NCBI GenBank assembly: GCA_907165275.2
Contig: CAJRBF020000006.1
Span: 434,001 to 498,000, forward strand
Direction of reading: 5' to 3'
Source: Zygaena filipendulae
Taxonomy: Eukaryota > Arthropoda > Insecta > Lepidoptera > Zygaenidae
DNA length: 64,000 bases
Shown here: piece by piece, positions 55,311-64,000 of the stretch
How positions within the stretch are numbered: position 1 is the first letter of the stretch
How the letters are laid out: each line of letters starts with the position of its first letter
Program-made: the position numbers and the translations under genes
Notes under the pieces: model-generated
The model's database searches: none
What the model was told of the DNA's origin: nothing
What the model saw: the letters and a program-made list of their open reading frames with translations, nothing else

Positions 55311-58300
55311 ACAATCGATATTAATATCAATAAAATAACAAACTACGTCGCTTTTTTGGTGTTTTCGAACTGGTTTTCGCTGTTGTTTGTCTATCCGCAA
55401 CCCCTAAACTCACCCCCGCATATTTATTTATTAATATTTTGGTAATTTTTAATATTTCATCGTCTTAGAAAAATCCGCATAGTGCCTAATTCAATTATTA
55501 ATTCCGTTTTTTAAGTTATTTGGTTGTTTTTTATAAGTGTTTCGTTGCTGGTCCGGCGTTGTTCAACGCTCTTTTCGTTTTCGACACCTTTCCTGGCCGC
55601 ATCGGCGCAGGAATTATCCAAATTTCTGGGATTTTTGCAAAAATTTATACTTTTCTTCAAAATTTTACGCTTTCGGGAGGTTTGGCCGCAAAGTTTTTGC
55701 TATAAAATACCTAGAGGAACATCCCCCGCGTCGATTGACACCCTCCGCCCTCGATTCCGACCGCGGCGAAGCAAAAAAACGCCAAATTTTATTACGTCAT
55801 CCGCAAATACCTACCCCTTCCGCGCACCCGAGGCTACCTAAGTAAACGCGTGTTTGAAGCGACAATCGATATTAATATCAATAAAATAACAAACTACGTC
55901 GCTTTTTTGGTGTTTTCGGACTGGTTTTCGCTGTTGTTTGTCTATCCGCAACCTCTAAACTCACCCCCGCATATTTATTTATTAATATTTTGGTAATTTT
56001 TAATATTTTATCGACTTAGAAAATCCGCATAGTGATTGAATTATTAATTCCGTTTTTTAAGTTATTTGGTTGTTTTTTATAAGTGTTTCGTTGCTGGTCC
56101 GGCGTTGTTCAACGCTCTTTTCGTTTTCGACACCCTTCCTGGCCGCATCGGCGCAGGAATCATCCAAATTTCTGGGATTTTTGCAAAAATGATTACTTTT
56201 CTTCAAAATTTAACGCTTTCGGGAGGTTTGGCCGCAAAGTTTTTGCTATAAAATACCTAGAGGAACATCCCCCGCGTCGATTGACACCCTCCGCGCTCGA
56301 TTCCGACCGCGGCGAAGCGAAAAACGCCAAATTTTATTACGTCATCCGCAAATACCTACCCCCTCCGCGCACCCGAGGCTACCTAAGTAAACGCGTGTTT
56401 GAAGCGACAATCGATATTAATATCAATAAAATAACAAACTACGTCGCTTTTTTGGTGTTTTCGAACTGGTTTTCGCTGTTGTTTGTCTATCCGCAACCCC
56501 TAAACTCACCCCCGCATATTTATTAATATTTTGGTAATTTTTAATATTTCATCGACTTGGAAAAACCCGCATAGTAATTGAATTATTAATTCCGTTTTTT
56601 TAAGTTATTTGGTTGTTTTTTATAAGTGTTTCGTTGCTGGTCCGGCGTTGTTTAACGCTCTTTTCGTTTTCGACACCCTTCCTGGCCGCATCGGCGCAGG
56701 AATTATCCAAATTTCTGGGATTTTTGCAAAAATTTATACTTTTCTTCAAAATTTTACGCTTTCGGGAGGTTTGGCCGCAAAGTTTTTCCTATAAAATACC
56801 TAGAGGAACATCCCCCGCGTCGGTTGACACCCTCCGCGCTCGATTCCGACCGCGGCGAAGCGAAAAAACGCCTAATTTTATGACGTCATCCGCAAATACC
56901 TACCCCCTTCGCGCACCCGAGGCTACCTAAGTAAACGCGTGTTTGAAGCGACAATCGATATTAATATCAATAAAATAACAAATTACTTGGTTTTTTTGGT
57001 GTTTTCGAACTGGTTTTCGCTGTTGTTTGTCTATCCGCAACCCCTAAACTCACCCCCGCATATTTATTTATTAATATTTTGGTAATTTTTAATATTTCAT
57101 CGACTTAGAAAAATCCGCGTAGTAATTGAATTATTAATTCCGTTGTTTAAATTATTTGGTTGTTTTTTATAAGTGTTTCGTTGCTGGTCCGGCGTTGTTC
57201 AACGCTCTTTTCGTTTTCGACACCCTTCCTGGCCGCATCGGCGCAGGAATCATCCAAATTTCTGGGATTTTTGCAAAAATGATTACTTTTCTTCAAAATT
57301 TAACGCTTTCGGGAGGTTTGGCCGCAAAGTTTTTGCTATAAAATACCTAGAGGAACATCCCCCGGGTCGATTGACACCCTCCGCCCTCGATTCCGACCGC
57401 GGCGAAGCAAAAAAACGCCAAATTTTATTACGTCATCCGCAAATACCTACCCCCTCCGCGCACCCGAGGCTACCTAAGTACCTAAACGCGTGTTTGAAGC
57501 GACAATCGATATTAATATCAATAATATAACAAACTACGTCGCTTTTTTGGTGTTTTAGAACTGGTTTTCGCTGTTGTTTGTCTATCCGCAACCCCTAAAC
57601 TCACCCCCGCATATTTATTTATTAATATTTTGGTAATTTTTAATATTTCATCGACTTAGAAAATCCGCATAGTGATTGAATTAATAATTCCGTTTTTTAA
57701 GTTATTTGGTTGTTTTTTATAAGTGTTTCGTTGCTGGTCCGGCGTTGTTTAACGCTCTTTTCGTTTTCGACACCTTTCCTGGCCGCATCGGCGCAGGAAT
57801 TATCCAAATTTCTGGGATTTTTGCAAAAATGTTTACTTTTCTTCAAAATTTCACGCTTTCTGGAGGTTTGGCCGCAAAGTTTTTCCTATAAAATACCTAG
57901 AGGAACATCCCCCGCGTCGATTGACACCCTCCGCACTCGATTCCGACCGCGGCGAAGCGAAAAAACGCCTAATGTTATTACGTCATCCGCAAATACCTAC
58001 CCCCTTCGTGCACCCGAGGCTACCTAAGTAAACGCGTGTTTGAAGCGACAATCGATATTAATATCAATAAAATAACAAACTACGTCACTTTTTTGGTGTT
58101 TTCGAACTGGTTTTCGCTGTTGTTTGTCTATCCGCAACCCCTAAACTCACCCCCGCATATTTATTTATTAATATTTTGGTAATTTTTAATATTTCATCGA
58201 CTTAGAAAATCCGCATAGTGATTGAATTATTAATTCCGTTTTTTAAGTTATTTGGTTGTTTTTTATAAGTGTTTCGTTGCTGGTCCGGCGTTGTTTAACG

Positions 58301-61300
58301 CTCTTTTCGTTTTCGACACCCTTCCTGGCCGCATCGGCGCAGGAATTATCCAAATTTCTGGGATTTTTGCAAAAATTTTTACTTTTCTTCAAAATTTTAC
58401 GCTTTAGGGAGGTTTGGCCGCAAAGTTTTTCCTATAAAATACCTAGAGGAACATCCCCCGCGTCGATTGACACCCTCCGCGCTCGATTCCGACCGCGGCG
58501 AACTGGTTTTCGCTGTTATTTGTCTATCCGCAACCCCTAAACTCACCCCCGTATTTATTTATTAATATTTTGGTAATTTTTAATATTTCATCGACTTAGA
58601 AAATCCGCATAGTAATTGAATTATTAATTCCGTTTTTTAAGTTATTTGGTTGTTTTTTATAAGTGTTTCGTTGCTGGTCCGGCGTTGTTCAACGCTCTTT
58701 TCGTTTTCGACACCTTTCCTGGCCGCATCGGCGCAGGCATTATCCAAATTTCTGGGATTTTTGCAAAATGTTTACTTTTCTTCAAAATTTCACGCTTTCT
58801 GGAGGTTTGGCCGCAAAGTTTTTCCTATAAAATACCTAGAGGAACATCCCCCGCGTCGATTTACACCCTCCGGCCTCGATTCCGACCGCGGCGAAGCGAA
58901 AAAACGCCAAATTTTATGACGTCATCCGCAAATACCTACCCCCTTCGCGCACCCGAGGCTACCTAAGTAAACGCGTGTTTGAAGCGACAATCGATATTAA
59001 TATCAATAAAATAACAAATTACTTGGTTTTTTTGGTGTTTTCGAACTGGTTTTCGCTGTTGTTTGTCTATCCGCAACCCCTAAACTCACCCCCGCATATT
59101 TATTTATTAATATTTTGGTAATTTTTTAATATTTCATCGACTTAGAAAAATCCGCGTAGTAATTGAATTATTAATTCCGTTGTTTAAATTATTTGGTTGT
59201 TTTTTATAAGTGTTTCGTTGCTGGTCCGGCGTTGTTTAACGCTCTTTTCGTTTTCGACACCCTTCCTGGCCGCATCGGCGCAGGAATTATCCAAATTTCT
59301 GGGATTTTTGCAAAAATGTTTACTTTTCTTCAAAATTTTACGCTTTCGGGAGGTTTGGCCGCAAAGTTTTTCCTATAAAATACCTAGAGGAACATCCCCC
59401 GCGTCGATTGACACCCTCCGCGCTCGATTCCGACCGCGGCGAAGCGAAAAACGCCAAATTTTATTACGTCATCCGCAAATACCTACCCCCTCCGCGCACC
59501 CGAGGCTACCTAAGTAAACGCGTGTTCGAAGCGACAATCGATATTAATATCAATAATATAACAAACTACGTCGCTTTTTTGGTGTTTTAGAACTGGTTTT
59601 CGCTGTTGTTTGTCTATCCGCAACCCCTAAACTCACCCCCGCATATTTATTTATTAATATTTTGGTAATTTTTAATATTTCATCGTCTTAGAAAAATCCG
59701 CATAGTGCCTAATTCAATTATTAATTCCGTTTTTTAAGTTATTTGGTTGTTTTTTATAAGTGTTTCGTTGCTGGTCCGGCGTTGTTTGACGCTCTTTTCG
59801 TTTTCGACACCCTTCCTGGCCGCATCGGCGCAGGAATTATCCAAATTTCTGGGATTTTTGCAAAAATGTTTACTTTTCTTCAAAATTTAACGCTTTCGGG
59901 AGGTTTGGCCGCAAAGTTTTTCCTATAAAATACCTAGAGGAACATCCCCCGCATCGATTAACACCCTCCGCGCTCGATTCCGACCGCGGAGAAGCGAAAA
60001 AACGTCAAATTTAATTACGTCATCCGCAAATACCTACCCCCTCCGCGCACCCGAGGCTACCTAAGTAAACGCGTGTTTGAAGCGACAATCGATATTAATA
60101 TCAATAAAATAACAAACTACGTCGCTTTTTTGGTGTTTTCGAACTGGTTTTCGCTGTTGTTTGTCTATCCGCAACCCCTAAACTCACCCCCGCATATTTA
60201 TTTATTAATATTTTGGTAATTTTTAATATTTCATCGACTTGGAAAAACCCGCATAGTAATTGAATTATTAATTCCGTTTTTTAAGTTATTTGGTTGTTTT
60301 TTATAAGTGTTTCGTTGCTGGTCCGGCGTTGTTTAACGCTCTTTTCGTTTTCGACACCCTTCCTGGCCGCATCGGCGCAGGAATTATCCAAATTTCTGGG
60401 ATTTTTGCGAAAAAACGTCAAATTTAATTACGTCATCCGCAAATACCTACCCCCTCCGCGCACCCGAGGCTACCTAAGTAAACGCGTGTTTGAAGCGACA
60501 ATCGATATTAATATCAATAAAATAACAAACTACGTCGCTTTTTTGGTGTTTTCGAACTGGTTTTCGCTGTTGTTTGTCTATCCGCAACCCCTAAACTCAC
60601 CCCGCATATTTATTTATTAATATTTTGGAAATTTTTAATATTTCATCGACTTAGAAAATCCGCATAGTGATGGAATTATTAATTCCGTTTTTTAAGTTAT
60701 TTGGTTGTTTTTTATAAGTGTTTCGTTGCTGGTCCGGCGTTGTTCAACGCTCTTTTCGTTTTCGACACCTTTCCTGGCCGCATCGGCGCAGGCATTATCC
60801 AAATTTCTGGGATTTTTGCAAAATGTTTACTTTTCTTCAAAATTTCACGCTTTCTGGAGGTTTGGCCGCAAAGTTTTTCCTATAAAATACCTAGAGGAAC
60901 ATCCCCCGCGTCGATTTACACCCTCCGGCCTCGATTCCGACCGCGGCGAAGCGAAAAAACGCCAAATTTTATGACGTCATCCGCAAATACCTACCCCCTT
61001 CGCGCACCCGAGGCTACCTAAGTAAACGCGTGTTTGAAGCGACAATCGATATTAATATCAATAAAATAACAAATTACTTGGTTTTTTTGGTGTTTTCGAA
61101 CTGGTTTTCGCTGTTGTTTGTCTATCCGCAACCCCTAAACTCACCCCCGCATATTTATTTATTAATATTTTGGTAATTTTTTAATATTTCATCGACTTAG
61201 AAAAATCCGCGTAGTAATTGAATTATTAATTCCGTTGTTTAAATTATTTGGTTGTTTTTTATAAGTGTTTCGTTGCTGGTCCGGCGTTGTTTAACGCTCT

Positions 61301-63066
61301 TTTCGTTTTCGACACCCTTCCTGGCCGCATCGGCGCAGGAATTATCCAAATTTCTGGGATTTTTGCAAAAATGTTTACTTTTCTTCAAAATTTTACGCTT
61401 TCGGGAGGTTTGGCCGCAAAGTTTTTCCTATAAAATACCTAGAGGAACATCCCCCGCGTCGATTGACACCCTCCGCGCTCGATTCCGACCGCGGCGAAGC
61501 GAAAAACGCCAAATTTTATTACGTCATCCGCAAATACCTACCCCCTCCGCGCACCCGAGGCTACCTAAGTAAACGCGTGTTCGAAGCGACAATCGATATT
61601 AATATCAATAATATAACAAACTACGTCGCTTTTTTGGTGTTTTAGAACTGGTTTTCGCTGTTGTTTGTCTATCCGCAACCCCTAAACTCACCCCCGCATA
61701 TTTATTTATTAATATTTTGGTAATTTTTAATATTTCATCGTCTTAGAAAAATCCGCATAGTGCCTAATTCAATTATTAATTCCGTTTTTTAAGTTATTTG
61801 GTTGTTTTTTATAAGTGTTTCGTTGCTGGTCCGGCGTTGTTTGACGCTCTTTTCGTTTTCGACACCCTTCCTGGCCGCATCGGCGCAGGAATTATCCAAA
61901 TTTCTGGGATTTTTGCAAAAATGTTTACTTTTCTTCAAAATTTAACGCTTTCGGGAGGTTTGGCCGCAAAGTTTTTCCTATAAAATACCTAGAGGAACAT
62001 CCCCCGCATCGATTAACACCCTCCGCGCTCGATTCCGACCGCGGAGAAGCGAAAAAACGTCAAATTTAATTACGTCATCCGCAAATACCTACCCCCTCCG
62101 CGCACCCGAGGCTACCTAAGTAAACGCGTGTTTGAAGCGACAATCGATATTAATATCAATAAAATAACAAACTACGTCGCTTTTTTGGTGTTTTCGAACT
62201 GGTTTTCGCTGTTGTTTGTCTATCCGCAACCCCTAAACTCACCCCCGCATATTTATTTATTAATATTTTGGTAATTTTTAATATTTCATCGACTTGGAAA
62301 AACCCGCATAGTAATTGAATTATTAATTCCGTTTTTTAAGTTATTTGGTTGTTTTTTATAAGTGTTTCGTTGCTGGTCCGGCGTTGTTTAACGCTCTTTT
62401 CGTTTTCGACACCCTTCCTGGCCGCATCGGCGCAGGAATTATCCAAATTTCTGGGATTTTTGCGAAAAAACGTCAAATTTAATTACGTCATCCGCAAATA
62501 CCTACCCCCTCCGCGCACCCGAGGCTACCTAAGTAAACGCGTGTTTGAAGCGACAATCGATATTAATATCAATAAAATAACAAACTACGTCGCTTTTTTG
62601 GTGTTTTCGAACTGGTTTTCGCTGTTGTTTGTCTATCCGCAACCCCTAAACTCACCCCGCATATTTATTTATTAATATTTTGGAAATTTTTAATATTTCA
62701 TCGACTTAGAAAATCCGCATAGTGATGGAATTATTAATTCCGTTTTTTAAGTTATTTGGTTGTTTTTTATAAGTGTTTCGTTGCTGGTCCGGCGTTGTTT
62801 AACGCTCTTTTCGTTTTCGACACCTTTCCTGGCCGCATCGGCGCAGGAATTATCCAAATTTCTGGGATTTTTGCAAAAATGTTTACTTTTCTTCAAAATT
62901 TCACGCTTTCTGGAGGTTTGGCCGCAAAGTTTTTCCTATAAAATACCTAGAGGAACATCCCCCGCGTCGATTGACACCCTCCGCACTCGATTCCGACCGC
63001 GGCGAAGCGAAAAAACGCCTAATGTTATTACGTCATCCGCAAATACCTACCCCCTTCGCGCACCCG
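55311..63066 (+). repeat. Main satellite array, segment 12
   Basis: Units start at about 55522, 56068, 56611, 57158, 57708, 58254 (short), 58648, 59195, 59745, 60292, 60703, 61250, 61800, 62347 and 62758. The block from 58646 to 60700 is repeated at 60701-62755: a 2,055-bp higher-order repeat sharing GCAGGCATTATCC, GATTTACACCC, GCGTAGTAATTG and a unit with a 135-bp deletion (GGATTTTTGCGAAAAAACG). The segment ends at CGCGCACCCG. Confidence 0.97.
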
Positions 63067-63198
63067 CACGGAAAAAAAATTCTAGTATCTGTAACTAGAA
63101 TCTGGTAAGCCTTACAAGTTTTTTTGTAGTATATGTGACAACTCTACACATAGTAATGATTACAGATTGGTTCTACAGACATACATACAGGAAGGTTA
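63067..63198. mobile_element. Transposon terminus starting CACGGAAAAAAAAT
   Basis: It abuts the satellite at CACCCG and starts with the 14 bases that end, inverted, at 53184. The adjacent TTCTAGTATCTGTAACTAGAA contains a small inverted repeat. The body passes into the 170-bp repeats; the far end of the element is not identified. Confidence 0.6.
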
Positions 63199-63521
63199 CT
63201 TACTGCATTGTTACATCTACTTTAAAGTTTGTATTGTTTACAGAATAGCGTTTTATCTACCACTATACTATTAGTAACTGATACTTATTTGTTTGTACTG
63301 TTTACTAGATTTTTTGTGACCTGCACTAATTTAGTTCGTGGTCCATACTATACTGTTAGTACCTGTTGCTTACTGAATTGTTACCTCTACTTTATAGTTT
63401 GTATTGTTTATAGAATAGCGCTTTGGCCACTACTATACTTTTAGTAACTGATACTTATTTGTTTGTACTGTTTACTAGATTTTTTGTAACCTGTACCAAT
63501 TTAGGTAGTGGTCCATACTAT
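63199..63521. repeat. 170-bp tandem repeat, about two copies
   Basis: CTTACTG starts at 63199 and 63369, and ACTTATTTGTTTGTACTG recurs with the same 170-bp spacing. Copies share GTTTACTAGATTTTTTGT and TAGTGGTCCATACTAT-like blocks with scattered differences. It may be subterminal repeats of the CACGG-ended transposon. Confidence 0.85.
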
Positions 63522-63812
63522 GCTGTTAGTTAAGGGCATCCCCTATGTAACACTAGCGCCACTTGAAAAAAAAATTCATATCTCCGTAAATACACAAAAT
63601 ATTAAAAATCTGGTAGACCAAATTAAAGGGTAAGTCAAAAGCTTTAATTAAATATTTTTGATACTAAAAGTAATGAATTCTTGTAGTTACTATAATCAAA
63701 AGTGTTAAAAACGGCCGTTTTTAGATTTTTAATATTTTGTGTATTTACGGAAATATGAATTTTTTTGTCAAGTGGCGCTAGTGTTACATAGGGGATGCCC
63801 TTAACTAACAGC
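63522..63812. mobile_element. Palindromic MITE with 90-bp inverted arms
   Basis: The left arm 63522-63611 and right arm 63723-63812 are reverse complements with about two mismatches. Each starts GCTGTTAGTTAAGGGCATCC. The spacer is about 110 bp. The TTAA inside the arms would fit a piggyBac-type target, but the flanking CTGTTAG and CTAACAG are inverted too, so the true ends are uncertain. No coding content. Confidence 0.78.
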
Positions 63813-63831
63813 AAAGTGTTCGGGATAGACT

Positions 63832-64000
63832 ACGCGTTTACTTAGGTAGCCTCGGGTGCACGAAGGGGGTAGGTATTTGCGGATGACGTAATAACATTAG
63901 GCGTTTTTTTCGCTTCGCCGCGGTCGGAATCGAGTGCGGAGGGTGTCAATCGACGCGGGGGATGTTCCTCTAGGTATTTTATAGGAAAAACTTTGCGGCC
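63832..64000 (-). repeat. Main satellite, inverted orientation
   Basis: From ACGCGTTTACTTAGGTAGCC to the window end, the sequence is the reverse complement of the satellite, running back to GGCCGCAAAG. It carries the variants AATGTTATTACGTC and CTTCGTGCACCC, as in the unit starting at 57708. The array therefore changes polarity across the 765-bp spacer. Confidence 0.96.

Noticed and set aside
54812..55330. 172-codon minus-strand frame repeating FHFIS
   Set aside because: Produced by the (GAAAT)n repeat, whose 15-base double period has no stop in this frame.
6988..63098. A conserved ~105-codon open frame (MFFISVSLLVRRC...) repeated in most satellite units
   Set aside because: It recurs only because the units are nearly identical. 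Single-base indels (for example CAAAAATG versus CAAAATG) shift its frame in many copies, short units lose its end, and overlapping frames are equally open. No sign of a selected protein.

Overview
This window is eukaryotic heterochromatin, most likely from an insect and probably a moth or butterfly. No host gene, rRNA, tRNA, CRISPR or bacterial signal was found. Evidence for an arthropod is the set of transposon families: an intact BEL/Pao LTR retrotransposon, a LOA-like non-LTR element with RNase H, CR1-like, RTE-like and mariner-like remnants, and a tRNA-derived SINE. The lepidopteran guess rests on remembered features: many microsatellite-tailed retroposons, GTAGGTACCTAC-type motifs, and an element ending in AACCGACTTCCAAAAAGG. 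It is an inference, not a proof.

Layout. (1) 1-6622 is a degraded transposon mosaic: a 149-bp tandem repeat (1-1006), two identical 112-bp direct repeats (1007-1118 and 6511-6622), mariner-like and RTE-like remnants, a GC-rich island and a minisatellite. (2) 6623-63066 is one large satellite array, about 35 kb in total, broken by insertions. About 68 units can be counted. Most are 543-551 bp; 13 are about 396 bp and share one internal deletion. Higher-order repeats of 1,095 bp and 2,055 bp are visible. (3) 63067-63831 is a spacer with a transposon end, a 170-bp tandem repeat and a palindromic MITE. (4) From 63832 to the window end the same satellite continues in reverse orientation.

Insertions in the array, left to right: a CR1-like remnant (7885-8543); a tRNA-derived SINE (10926-11204); a TIR transposon (11317-14455) carrying a non-autonomous LTR retrotransposon (11419-14189), whose left LTR carries a MITE; a short sense-strand retroposon (17170-17344); a LOA-like element on the minus strand (17434-24013) split by a solo LTR; short antisense retroposons at 27386, 28605 and 54845 (the last almost entirely a roughly 90-copy pentanucleotide); a foldback element (31335-32880); a complete BEL/Pao element (38973-46736) with indistinguishable LTRs; and an unclassified insertion (52450-53184).

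The only intact long genes belong to mobile elements: the BEL/Pao Gag-Pol polyprotein (39770-45850) and the LOA ORF1 (21598-23439). LOA ORF2 is broken by the solo LTR and a nonsense codon. The most interesting signals are recurrent retroposon insertion beside a 12-bp palindrome in the satellite unit, the interspersed short-unit lineage, matching transposon ends that abut the same satellite position 9.9 kb apart, and the reversal of array polarity near the right edge.
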